Shown: in pieces, positions 8,156 through 15,423 of the stretch | Layout of the letters: each line of letters starts with the position of its first letter | How positions within the stretch are numbered: position 1 is the first letter of the stretch | IMG/VR virus record: IMGVR_UViG_3300047094_001410 | Location: 1 to 30,125 of that record | Length of the DNA: 30,125 nucleotides | Direction: 5' to 3' (one strand) | Source of the DNA: a virus | Program-made: the position numbers and the translations under genes | Notes under the pieces: model-generated | What the model was told of the DNA's origin: nothing | What the model saw: the letters and a program-made list of their open reading frames with translations, nothing else | Database searches by the model: none

Positions 8156-8896
8156 ATGGAACGGGGGCCGGTCGTGCGCTATCTGCCCCTGTTCCTGTTC
8201 GGCGCTTTGATTCTCGCGGAGAGCCGGCCGGGGCGGTCGCTTGTGGGCACGGTGTTACCATCGCACCCGTTCCCCCGCGGCCGCCCCTTGCCGGTTTCCC
8301 CGCCCTGCGAACCCTTGCCGGCGTTCGCATTCGACCCCGGCCCGCCGATCCTCGGGCCGCCGATGCGGTCGAGCCCCCCGGTATTGGCGGACGTACTCTG
8401 TCGGCTGCCGGACCCGGAATACTGGCGCGACCAGACGGACCCCTTCGACCTTGTCACCTGGACCCATGAAGCAACCCACGGCGTTTCGGCCCGTATCCGC
8501 CGCCAGCCCGGTTGCCATTCGATCTACTGTCTCGAAGGCCGGTCGGTCACGATTCGGCATCCGCGGTTAACGATCGGGCAAGTAGCGGCGGCGATCCCGG
8601 TTGAGGAACGCGGGCCGATCTATCAGTTGTATTTGGTCCAACAACGCCGCGATTGGGACCGGGAGCCAATCTATTTGGTTGAAGAGCTAGTTTGCTACGT
8701 TCACGGGACATTCGCCCGCCGGCAATTGGGCCTGGTCGAACGACAAGAGACGGAGCGCTACGCGGCGGAGCTAGAGCGGTACTGCCGGGCGATGATTGCG
8801 CTGGCTGCAAAGGTCGATCCGGACTACCCGGACGCGGCAAAGCTGGCGGCGTTCATTGAGTGGAACGCGGCCCGGTTCCGGTCGGCGGTCGAATGA
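8156..8896 (+). CDS. Secreted HEXXH metalloprotease-like protein
   Basis: A 246-residue protein. VRYLPLFLFGALILAESRP near the start is a signal-peptide-like hydrophobic stretch. A GTG at 8174 preceded by GGGGG is an alternative start that would put the signal peptide at the very N-terminus. After a proline-rich linker, TWTHEATHGV carries the zinc-peptidase HEXXH motif (His104, Glu105, His108). The later helix LVEELVCYVHG (about 174-184) offers Glu residues that could be the third zinc ligand as in gluzincins. Cys pairs at 82, 120 and 125 may form disulfides. It follows the CAP and repeat proteins, suggesting an exported set. No specific peptidase family was recognised; activity is inferred from the motif only. 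Confidence 0.65.
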   Translation: MERGPVVRYLPLFLFGALILAESRPGRSLVGTVLPSHPFPRGRPLPVSPPCEPLPAFAFDPGPPILGPPMRSSPPVLADVLCRLPDPEYWRDQTDPFDLVTWTHEATHGVSARIRRQPGCHSIYCLEGRSVTIRHPRLTIGQVAAAIPVEERGPIYQLYLVQQRRDWDREPIYLVEELVCYVHGTFARRQLGLVERQETERYAAELERYCRAMIALAAKVDPDYPDAAKLAAFIEWNAARFRSAVE

Positions 8897-8899
8897 TTA

Positions 8900-8928
8900 T
8901 TCAAGGGGAACGCGAGGGTGTTTACCTT
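8900..8928 (+). promoter_or_regulatory. Candidate promoter before major capsid gene
   Basis: TTCAAG (8900-8905), a 17-base spacer, and TACCTT (8923-8928). The upstream part, ATTCAAGGGGAACGCG, matches 15 of 16 bases at 29641-29656, where the same spacing leads to TAGTTT. A capsid-specific promoter would fit the terminator that follows the capsid gene. Both boxes are far from the sigma70 consensus. Confidence 0.35.
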
Positions 8929-8986
8929 TCTTGGCATTCCGGGCGAGTGTTCCCGGTTAACTCTTTCTCTAAGGGAACCGCCCGCA

Positions 8987-10318
8987 ATGAATGCTATCCA
9001 GACGAAGTTGGTCGAAGATATCGACGCGAAGATTGTGGAACTGGACGCCGTTTCCGCAATGGAACCGGGCGACGCCTCGGAAGAATCCGCCCGTAGTGCC
9101 ACGGTCGACAAGCTGACCGCGGAGATTGACACTCTCCGCTCCCGTCTGGCGGTCGAGAACAAAGCGGCTGACGCCCGATCGAAGGCAAGCGCCGTTCGTT
9201 CGGCTGTCACGGCCGCCGGCGTCGTCGTCCCCGCCCCGGCTCCGGTCGCTGTCAAGCGGGCCTTGCCAACGCTCGGACGTATCCAGGGCTTCGACAACGC
9301 GGAGGATGCCGCGGCGGCCGGTCGGTTCCTTCGGGCGCTGGCCCGCGGTGAACTGCGCGGCGATTTCACGACGCCGACGGAGGAACCGAACGCGATGGGC
9401 GAATTCTCGCCCACCTATGACGGCCGCGGCTCGGAGCTTGTCACCTATGACATCTACCGCGGGATTCTCAACCTCCTGTCCTACTCGTCGATCGCCACGC
9501 AGGTCTGTTCCACCTACGCGGTCAACGGCCCCGGCATGTATCTCCCGGTGGCGGAGATGATGCAGGAAGCGGAGTTCTATCTCGAAAACTGCGAAATTAA
9601 GCCAGTGACGTTCGGCGGCGGAACCCGCGCGGCGCTGGACCTGAAGAAAATCGGCGCGCGGGCGCAGGTTTCCAACGAGTTGATGGAAGACGCGTTCGTC
9701 TCCGTCGCGCAGTTGGTGGCGTCGCAGTTCGCGTATGCGTTCGCCCGGAAAATCGATAAGGTCTGGCTCCAGGGTGATTCCGTCGCCCCGGTTCCGGGCG
9801 GCGGCCTTTGCGGCATGGTCCCGGCGTCGAACGTCGTTTCATCGACGGGCGACCTGACCCCCGGCATTCTGGCGCAGGTCGTCAGTGTCGTGAATCCCAA
9901 CGCCCGGAATCGTGCGTGGGTCGTGTCCCCGGCCGGCTGGGGCAAGATTATGGGCGTTGCCGCTGGGGCCATCGGCGCGAGCATCGGAGACGCGGTTCGT
10001 CCGGTCGTCTACGGCGCCCCGGTGTATCAGTCGCAAGACTTGCCAGCCGATACGCTGGCGCTCTACGGCGACTTCGGGTCGAGTTGTGCCATCGGTTACA
10101 AGCCGGGCGGGCTCCAGATTCGCGCCTCTACGGAACGGGCGATTGAGTATGACGAGACGGTATTCGTCGGCACTGCCCGGTATGCCTGGGCTGTCCATTC
10201 GCCGTCATACGTCGCCAAGCTGACGACGACGGACGCGGCCCCGCTTGCCACTCCGGCCCCGGCCGCGAAGTCGGCCCCCGTCACTTCGACAACGTCTTCC
10301 ACGAAGTCGACGAAGTAA
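8987..10318 (+). CDS. Major capsid protein (HK97 fold)
   Basis: A 443-residue protein from ATG 8987, after AAGGGA at 8971-8976; an in-frame ATG at 8918 would add a stretch unlike any capsid. Residues about 1-85 are a charged helical scaffold (delta) domain expected to be cut away by the upstream protease. The mature region includes GRGSELVTYDIYRGILNLLSY, the YLPVAEMMQEAEFYLENCEI strand and the AQVSNELMEDAFVSVAQLVASQFAYAFARKID segment, all arranged as in HK97-type capsids (segments shown to mark the match), and the end KPGGLQIRASTERAIEYDETVFVGTARYAWA. The final 30 residues are Ala/Pro/Ser/Thr/Lys-rich and probably flexible. A strong terminator follows, which would allow separate high-level expression. 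Confidence 0.92.
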   Translation: MNAIQTKLVEDIDAKIVELDAVSAMEPGDASEESARSATVDKLTAEIDTLRSRLAVENKAADARSKASAVRSAVTAAGVVVPAPAPVAVKRALPTLGRIQGFDNAEDAAAAGRFLRALARGELRGDFTTPTEEPNAMGEFSPTYDGRGSELVTYDIYRGILNLLSYSSIATQVCSTYAVNGPGMYLPVAEMMQEAEFYLENCEIKPVTFGGGTRAALDLKKIGARAQVSNELMEDAFVSVAQLVASQFAYAFARKIDKVWLQGDSVAPVPGGGLCGMVPASNVVSSTGDLTPGILAQVVSVVNPNARNRAWVVSPAGWGKIMGVAAGAIGASIGDAVRPVVYGAPVYQSQDLPADTLALYGDFGSSCAIGYKPGGLQIRASTERAIEYDETVFVGTARYAWAVHSPSYVAKLTTTDAAPLATPAPAAKSAPVTSTTSSTKSTK

Positions 10319-10339
10319 GTCGGGCGCGTTGATTCATGG

Positions 10340-10375
10340 CCCCCGGCGCCGGATGGATTCGGCGCCGGGGGTTTT
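10340..10375 (+). terminator. Intrinsic terminator after the capsid gene
   Basis: CCCCCGGCGCCG (10340-10351) pairs perfectly with CGGCGCCGGGGG (10360-10371) around an eight-base loop and is followed by TTTTCTTT. This is a textbook 12-pair hairpin with a T run. It separates the capsid gene from the connector genes, so read-through or a further promoter would be needed for the tail genes. Confidence 0.92.
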
Positions 10376-10396
10376 CTTTCCTCGGAGGGTCTGGCG

Positions 10397-11026
10397 ATGA
10401 GTTGCGGCGGACAATTGGCCCTACCCTACGATTCCCTGCGACGCGTCGCGGAACCCGTCTTTGAGGCGGTTTCCCTGTTCGACGCGAAAGAACACCTCCG
10501 CATTCCTCTGGACGTTTCGGACGACGACGTTCAAATCATGGCATGGATTGCGGCCGCCCGGCGCATGATCGAAAGCCGGATCGGCTCCACGCTCACGCTC
10601 ACGCAATGGCAAGCCCGCCTGGTTGGCGTGGGCTGCGGCTGTTCCTGTGGCGGCGTCCCGCTGCCGATGCCGCCCCTGGTTATCGACGACGCGCACCCGG
10701 TGGAAATATTCGTTCGGGATGGCGACGGCGTAAAGACCTGGGTGGACCCCTCGGCATACTCGGTCGACGACGACCGCTTCCCGGCGGTCCTGCGGACGCG
10801 GAACGGCTGGCCGGGCGTTTGCTGCGAGTCGAGCGTGTATATCCGGTTTTGGGCCGGCCGGCGTGGCGCGGAGGAAGTCCCGGCCCAGTTGCGCGCGGCT
10901 CTGAAAATGCTGGTCGGGCATTTCTACGAAAACCGGGAAGCGGTGGCGACGGAGTCGGGGGCTATCGTCCTGCCGTTGGCGGTAGATGCGCTCTTGGCGT
11001 CTGAATCTTGGGACGGGGGCTATTGA
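10397..11026 (+). CDS. Head-tail connector protein (gp6-like)
   Basis: A 209-residue protein. The N-terminal half (VFEAVSLFDAKEHLRIPLDVSDDDVQIMAWIAAARRMIESRIGSTL, shown for the match) is the helical pattern of the HK97 gp6 / phi connector family, which forms the ring below the portal. The middle is a beta-rich insertion with a Cys cluster (GCGCSCGG), and the end returns to helices (QLRAALKMLVGHFYENREAVATES) typical of the family. A GGAGGG ribosome site at about 10384 precedes the ATG. Its place directly after the capsid gene and before the head-closure gene agrees with the usual HK97-type order. Confidence 0.82.
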   Translation: MSCGGQLALPYDSLRRVAEPVFEAVSLFDAKEHLRIPLDVSDDDVQIMAWIAAARRMIESRIGSTLTLTQWQARLVGVGCGCSCGGVPLPMPPLVIDDAHPVEIFVRDGDGVKTWVDPSAYSVDDDRFPAVLRTRNGWPGVCCESSVYIRFWAGRRGAEEVPAQLRAALKMLVGHFYENREAVATESGAIVLPLAVDALLASESWDGGY

Positions 11027-11350
11027 ATGCGAGCCGGACCCATGCGGGAGGTTGTCGTCATAGAGGCGCCGCGCGAGGAACAAAACGCGCTCGGGGAGTC
11101 GGTCCAGACCTGGCATAAATTCACGGTCCGCCGGGCAAGCGTTGAAGCGGTGTCCTATTCGGAAGCAACCCGCCGGCAACAAACCGGCGGCGAACTGTCG
11201 CATACGGTCCGCCTGCGGTACGTCGAGGGTATCCGCGGGTCGATGCGCCTGCGGTGGCAGTCTCGGGACGATCGAATTCTCTATATCTCGGGGATCGTCG
11301 AACGCGGCCACCGGCAGGAACACGAATTGAACTGCGAGGAACGCGGGTAA
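11027..11350 (+). CDS. Head closure protein (phage head-tail adaptor family)
   Basis: A 107-residue beta-barrel-type protein. MREVVVIEAPREEQNALGESVQTW and then RASVEAVSYSEATRRQQTGGELSHTVRLRYVEGI are the typical strands and the conserved GExxxxWxxxxxVWA-like and Q-rich strand pattern of head-tail adaptors related to SPP1 gp16. It plugs the connector until tail attachment. Start may be ATG 11027 or ATG 11042 (MREVVV), five residues later. It begins directly after the connector stop, and its TAA is shared with the next ATG (TAATG). Confidence 0.75.
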   Translation: MRAGPMREVVVIEAPREEQNALGESVQTWHKFTVRRASVEAVSYSEATRRQQTGGELSHTVRLRYVEGIRGSMRLRWQSRDDRILYISGIVERGHRQEHELNCEERG

Positions 11351-11919
11351 TGGCGAACGAATTTCTAGTTTTCGATTCGCTGTCCTACGCGGAGGACTGC
11401 CGGGCGTTGGGCCGCGGTTACGCGGAACTGCCTAAGGCGCTGGCGAAAATAACCATCCGGAAGGCCGTCAAGGAAGCCATAAAACCTTTCGTCCCGGCGT
11501 TGCGGGCGGCTACCCCGAAGGGAAAGCCGAAACGGGCCGCGAAGGCGGCGCGGGCGGCGGCGCGGGCCTCCGGTCAAAAGGTTAAGCCGGACGCGAACCG
11601 TCCCGGCCGGCTGCGGCGGTCGATCATCACGGTAACGAAGTTTTCCAACAAAGTGAATCACGGCTCATTTACGGCCCGTGTCACGTTCTCGCGCGGGGCC
11701 GGCAAAGGGAACCATGCGTTGTGGGTCGAGGAAGGCACGGCGGACCGCTCGGGAAAAGGCGGCGCGAACCGCGGCAAGCTGTCGCCGCGCTGGTTCCTGC
11801 GGACGCTGTTTAACTCGATGGCGCCCGGTATTGCGTCGTCTATGTCGATGCACCTGGCCGCGGGCCTGGAGGCGGCCGGCCGGCAGTTGGAAAACTACAT
11901 GAAAAACAAAAAGAGGTAA
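11350..11919 (+). CDS. Neck / tail completion protein (HK97 gp10-like)
   Basis: A 189-residue basic protein read from ATG 11350, which overlaps the previous stop. The pattern ALAKITIRKAVKEAIKPFVPALRAATPKGK, then GRLRRSIIT, then HALWVEEGTADRSGKGG, then SPRWFLRTLFN matches HK97 gp10-like proteins (segments shown to mark order). These conserve an xLxxSI strand, an H-xxxEfGT strand and a PxPFLRPA-like end, and act in joining the tail to the head. The lysine/arginine-rich centre (residues about 57-90) is longer than in most relatives. A longer reading frame upstream overlaps the head-closure gene and is not used. Confidence 0.75.
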   Translation: MANEFLVFDSLSYAEDCRALGRGYAELPKALAKITIRKAVKEAIKPFVPALRAATPKGKPKRAAKAARAAARASGQKVKPDANRPGRLRRSIITVTKFSNKVNHGSFTARVTFSRGAGKGNHALWVEEGTADRSGKGGANRGKLSPRWFLRTLFNSMAPGIASSMSMHLAAGLEAAGRQLENYMKNKKR

Positions 11920-11923
11920 CGCG

Positions 11924-12316
11924 ATGGGCTACCCCGAAAAATGGCTCCGCGGCGCGATCGAGGCGGCGACGAACTGCCGGACGTTTCCCGTCCAGGCGGC
12001 CGAAAATGCCGTTACCCCCTACGTCGTCTATCAGCGGACGGGGACAAGCCGGGAGCGGACGTTGACGAATAACGCGGGCGTCCCCCTGGCTACGTTTTCC
12101 GTCTGGATTTACTCGGATACCTACGCGGCCGGGAAGGAATTATCGGAGCGTGTCCGGGTCGCGGTGGACAATTTCAAGGGGGAGGCGGACGGCGTAACAA
12201 TCGAACGCGTCTTCCTGGCCGACGAGGCCGACGGCGATTTGGTCGATTTCGCCGGCGAAGGAAAACCGACATACACGATCGCGCTCCAGTTCGAAATCCG
12301 CTACCGCGAGGTCTAA
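11924..12316 (+). CDS. Tail terminator-like protein (DUF3168 type)
   Basis: A 130-residue protein starting MGYPEKWLRGAIEAATNC, followed by VYPVQ-like FPVQAAENAVTPYVVYQRTG, then AGVPLATFSVWIYSDTYAAGKELSERVRVAVDNF, and ending YTIALQFEIRYRE (segments given to show the order). This is the layout of the tail-completion / tail-terminator family: N-terminal helix, PYVVYQ strand, a strand followed by the long helix, and a closing strand. The protein caps the growing tail tube and joins it to the neck. Position after the gp10-like gene and before the tube genes fits. AAGAGG at about 11910 is the ribosome site. Confidence 0.72.
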   Translation: MGYPEKWLRGAIEAATNCRTFPVQAAENAVTPYVVYQRTGTSRERTLTNNAGVPLATFSVWIYSDTYAAGKELSERVRVAVDNFKGEADGVTIERVFLADEADGDLVDFAGEGKPTYTIALQFEIRYREV

Positions 12317-12320
12317 CGCA

Positions 12321-12776
12321 ATGCCATACCCTTATGACGATTCGCAGGGAATTACGTTTACCTTCGCCGGGCAGGAATTCGGCTGCACGAACATAAAGAA
12401 AAAGGTCAACGGTTCGTCTACGGACGACAAAATCGACGTTTCGACGACTAGCCTGGCTTCCGGCTCGAAGCGCCTCTATCAAGACCCCCCGTTGATCGAC
12501 GATCCGAATAAGGGCGTTCTCGGGATTGTCTCGATTTCGTTCCTGGGCCTGGAGGAACCGCCGACGGACAAGGCATACGCCATCGAATGCGCCGGCCTCG
12601 GGATCAGCGGAACGGCCCGTTGTACGTCCTACGAGGTCGAGGCGGCCGTTGGGGACGTTATCAAGGGAACCGCGGAATTCGCGATCGAAGACCCGGAACT
12701 TTTGGCGGCGTTGCTCAAGCCGGCCCCGGCCCCGTCTCCGTCGAATGATCCGGCGCCCGTTTCGCAGGCGGCCTAG
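12321..12776 (+). CDS. Tail tube-like protein
   Basis: A 151-residue protein. ITFTFAGQEFGCTNIKKKVN followed by DKIDVSTTSLASGSKRLYQDPPLID is the beta-rich start seen in siphovirus tube proteins, with the DVSTTxL element marking a strand before a short loop. GDVIKGTAEFAIEDP near the end fits the last strands of that fold. The C-terminus is Ala/Pro-rich. By position, between the tail terminator and the tail chaperones, it is the major tail tube protein or a paralogue of it. It is followed at 15 bases by a second protein of similar size and place, so which of the two is the main tube subunit cannot be told by eye. Confidence 0.6.
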   Translation: MPYPYDDSQGITFTFAGQEFGCTNIKKKVNGSSTDDKIDVSTTSLASGSKRLYQDPPLIDDPNKGVLGIVSISFLGLEEPPTDKAYAIECAGLGISGTARCTSYEVEAAVGDVIKGTAEFAIEDPELLAALLKPAPAPSPSNDPAPVSQAA

Positions 12777-12790
12777 CCGGAGGCTGGCCG

Positions 12791-13171
12791 ATGCCGAAAT
12801 ATTTTCCAGACTCTCAAGGCACGTTCGCAAGTTTTGCGGGGTACGCGCTGGACGGCTTAGTCCGTTTCGATTCGACCCCGGCGACGTGTGCCCCGTCTGA
12901 CGTTACCGGGATCGAGTCCAACACGGTAGGCGAGGGAATCGCCTCGCGCGTCGTTCGGCAGTATCACCCCGGCACGATCGACCCCGGTACGGCGACGGTC
13001 GAGCTATTCGGCGCGCCGCTATATGTCGCGCTGGATACCGGGATGACGGGCGCGCTGGTTATTTCCGGCGCCTGGGGCACGGTCTCGAATCAAGCCATGT
13101 TGTCGAAATGTACGGTCGGCGGCGCGGCTGGCGAAGTTGTTCGTTCTACGATGGAATTCCAGTTTATTTGA
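12791..13171 (+). CDS. Second tail tube-like or tail accessory protein
   Basis: A 126-residue protein: MPKYFPDSQGTFASFAGYALDG, a strand-rich centre (TVGEGIASRVVRQYHPGTIDPGTATVELFG), and the end GAAGEVVRSTMEFQFI, which resembles the end of the preceding protein (GDVIKGTAEFAIED). Like its neighbour it opens with a short segment, an SQG turn and an FAG element (SQGITFTFAGQEF versus SQGTFASFAGYAL). The shared pattern suggests that the two are distant paralogues. It probably forms part of the tail tube or of a decoration on it. A ribosome site CCGGAGG at about 12778-12784 precedes the ATG. Confidence 0.55.
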   Translation: MPKYFPDSQGTFASFAGYALDGLVRFDSTPATCAPSDVTGIESNTVGEGIASRVVRQYHPGTIDPGTATVELFGAPLYVALDTGMTGALVISGAWGTVSNQAMLSKCTVGGAAGEVVRSTMEFQFI

Positions 13172-13183
13172 AAGGGCAGAGCG

Positions 13184-13534
13184 ATGGCTGTTTCTCGAAG
13201 TGATTTCGAATCGTTGGCTATTGGAAAGGTCGAGACATTCCAGAGCGAAACGCTCGGGGTTTCGGTCGATATGCGGCATCCTCTGTTTAGCGAATGGCAC
13301 GCGCTGTGTATGGAGTTGCGGGCGCTGCCGGAGGGCCAGCCGCCCACGGCGGAATTGATGATTCGCACGGTCGCCGCTGTCCTGGTCAATCCGGACGGGA
13401 CGCGAATGTTCGCGCCGGGCGAAACGGCCGCTCTCGACGCTATGGCGCCGGCCCCGCTGTTCGAGCTTTACAAACTGGCCTGGTCCGGGCCGATGCGCGG
13501 GCTGGAGGCTACCGACGACGCAAAAAAAGGTTAG
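13184..13534 (+). CDS. Tail assembly chaperone, short form (G-like)
   Basis: A 116-residue protein ending at TAG 13532-13534. It is largely helical with a conserved-looking MRHPLFSEWHALCMELRALPEGQ centre. Position between tube and tape-measure genes, together with the slippery run at its end, identifies it as the upstream tail assembly chaperone, equivalent to lambda G. These bind the tape measure and recruit tube subunits. It is not a virion protein. A ribosome site AAGGG at about 13171 precedes the ATG. Confidence 0.78.
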   Translation: MAVSRSDFESLAIGKVETFQSETLGVSVDMRHPLFSEWHALCMELRALPEGQPPTAELMIRTVAAVLVNPDGTRMFAPGETAALDAMAPAPLFELYKLAWSGPMRGLEATDDAKKG

Positions 13535-13568
13535 AGCGGGAGCCGGAGCGGCTGTTTCTATTCCGGCT
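13522..13568 (+). promoter_or_regulatory. Programmed -1 frameshift site (A AAA AAA G)
   Basis: The zero frame reads GCA AAA AAA GGT TAG at 13520-13534, so a perfect X XXY YYZ heptamer (A AAA AAA) occupies 13522-13528. After a -1 slip the next codons are AGG TTA GAG, which enter the -1 frame that stays open to 13872. A stem AGCCGG (13541-13546) with CCGGCT (13563-13568) lies 12 bases downstream and may act as the stimulator. Confidence 0.82.
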
Positions 13569-13872
13569 GGCGCTGGCAATGGGAACGGTGGACGTTGACG
13601 GCCTCGCGGAGCGGATGCCTATGGACCTGGTCCGGGAATGGCGGCATTTCTACGACCGGGAACCGTGGGGCGACGATTGGCGGCGAAGCGGGCGAATGGT
13701 CGCGCTATTGGGCGCGGCGCTCGGAGGAAAGACGGGACCGGATTTTGAAACGAAGTTCTCGCCAACCTATCGGGAGGAAGAACCGGAGCCGCCCCGGCCC
13801 CAAACACAGGCGGAGATGATTGCCGAACTGCGAAAGATTCCCGCGTTTGCGAAACAATTGGAAGGCCGCTAA
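13528..13872 (+). CDS. Tail assembly chaperone extension (GT-like, -1 frame)
   Basis: This segment is expressed by the -1 shift as the end of a fusion of about 229 residues beginning at 13184. It adds RLEREPERLFLFRLALAMGTVDVDGLAERMP, MDLVREWRHFYDREPWGDDW and a C-terminal AEMIAELRKIPAFAKQLEGR helix (segments shown to mark domains). The MGxTVDxLxxRMPxxEFxEWxxFYxxEPFG pattern is characteristic of the T part of siphovirus and Mu-like tail chaperones, which bind the tail tube. The open frame starts earlier at 13294, but no ribosome site is seen there, and the upstream part is shadow sequence of the short form. Confidence 0.8.
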   Translation, partial: RLEREPERLFLFRLALAMGTVDVDGLAERMPMDLVREWRHFYDREPWGDDWRRSGRMVALLGAALGGKTGPDFETKFSPTYREEEPEPPRPQTQAEMIAELRKIPAFAKQLEGR

Positions 13873-13875
13873 ATC

Positions 13876-15414
13876 ATGTCCACGTCTAAAATCGCCGCCG
13901 TTTTCACCGCTAATACGGCGGGCCTGGTCGCGGGCACGAAGACGGCGTCGGCGGCTTTCGACAAGCTGGCGAAGGACGTAAAGGGGCTGCGGTCTGGCCT
14001 GGGGACGTTGACGGCCATTTCGGGGGCGCAGCTATTCGGTCAGATTGCGTCGGGTGTCTCGGCGGCCACGCAATCGCTTTACGGAATGTCGGCGGCGGCC
14101 GCGGAGTCGATCGACACGCTATCGAAACTGGCGACGCGGACCGGCCAGACCTATACCGAAATCGCCGGCCTGGCATTGGCTGGAGACCTGGCCGGCGTTG
14201 GCGTCGGAACGATTTCGAACGCGCTCACGAAGGCGGATCGGGCGTTCGTTTTGGCGTCGCAGGGATCGAAAACCGCGGTAAAGGCGTTCTCGGGTATCGG
14301 GCTGGCGCTCGAAGACCTCCAGGGCAAGAGCGGTTCGGAGCGGTTCGAGTTGATAGCGGACGGTATCGCCGCGCTACCGTCGGAAGCGGAGCGGGCCGCG
14401 GCGAGTATCGCGCTATTCGGCAAGGCCGGCGCGGAATTGCTCCCGTTGTTCGCTGGCGGCGGCGAAGGCATCCGGCAGGCGACCGAACAGGCGGAGCGTT
14501 TCGGGCTGGCCGTTACGAACGTCCAGGGAACGAACGTCGAGGCTATGAACGATTCTTGGACGCTCGTAGAAAAGGCGATAGAGGGCGTCGTAACGCAAAT
14601 TACGGCGAACCTGGCCCCGGCCGTTACGGCGCTGAATCAAGCGTTTACGAATTTCGTCGCGGGGTTTGGCGGCAAGAGCATAGGCGAGGCTATCGCGGAC
14701 GCGATTCTGGACGCGGCGGACTATCTGGTCCAGGCGGCGGATTTTGTCGTCGGCAGTATCCCGGCCGTTTTCCGGTTCGCGGAGGGCGTCGGCCAGTATT
14801 GGCAAACGGTCGTCGATCTATTCGGCCGGGCTATGACGTTCGCGCAGGCGGTTTTTAAGTCGTTCGAAGTCGCCGGCAACGCTATCGGCGCCGTTTTGCT
14901 GAACGTCGCGGGCAAGTTTTTCGAATTGATTTCGGCCGCGGCGAGCTATGTACCTGGAGCCGGGGGCTACGCGGAGGAAGCGGCGAAGCTGGCCGCGGCG
15001 TCTAACGAAATGGCGGCGTCCTACGGTCAAGCGATGCTAGATAATTCCTCGGAAGCCGGCCGGCTATTCGGTGAGACATTTGGGGAGCGTGCGAAGGACG
15101 GAACGGAGGGCGTTGCCGGTCCCATCACGACGGCGTTTCGCGGCATTCGCGCCGACATTGAGAAAGCCCGGACGGCTACCGACGAGGTCAAGAAAACGAC
15201 ACTGGACCCAAAACCGCCGGAAGTCAAAATCGACGAAGTGAAAATGGCGAAAGGTCTCGACGCGCGTTCGACGGCCGGCGTGAATGAAATGCTCCGTCTG
15301 ATGACCCCGGACGCCGGGAAACGGACCTACGAAAAAGAGAACGCGGACAACCTCGCGCGTATCGCGGACAATACGGAAGAAATGGGCCTCGAACTGGTCG
15401 AACAGGATTTCTAA
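13876..15414 (+). CDS. Tape measure protein
   Basis: A 512-residue helical Ala/Gly-rich protein that fixes tail length and is ejected with the DNA. It starts three bases after the chaperone extension. The N-terminus (TANTAGLVAGTKTASAAFDKLAKDVKGL) is the usual coiled-coil opening, with LATRTGQTYTEIAGL near 90 typical of phage tape measures. Hydrophobic stretches near residues 250-270 and 330-350 could insert in membranes. A C-terminal charged section (DEVKKTTLDPKPPEVKIDEVK) follows. By the usual rule of about 0.15 nm of tail per residue the tail would be short, near 75-80 nm. No lytic transglycosylase or peptidase motif is seen. Confidence 0.85.
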   Translation: MSTSKIAAVFTANTAGLVAGTKTASAAFDKLAKDVKGLRSGLGTLTAISGAQLFGQIASGVSAATQSLYGMSAAAAESIDTLSKLATRTGQTYTEIAGLALAGDLAGVGVGTISNALTKADRAFVLASQGSKTAVKAFSGIGLALEDLQGKSGSERFELIADGIAALPSEAERAAASIALFGKAGAELLPLFAGGGEGIRQATEQAERFGLAVTNVQGTNVEAMNDSWTLVEKAIEGVVTQITANLAPAVTALNQAFTNFVAGFGGKSIGEAIADAILDAADYLVQAADFVVGSIPAVFRFAEGVGQYWQTVVDLFGRAMTFAQAVFKSFEVAGNAIGAVLLNVAGKFFELISAAASYVPGAGGYAEEAAKLAAASNEMAASYGQAMLDNSSEAGRLFGETFGERAKDGTEGVAGPITTAFRGIRADIEKARTATDEVKKTTLDPKPPEVKIDEVKMAKGLDARSTAGVNEMLRLMTPDAGKRTYEKENADNLARIADNTEEMGLELVEQDF

Positions 15415-15423
15415 GGGGCAGAT

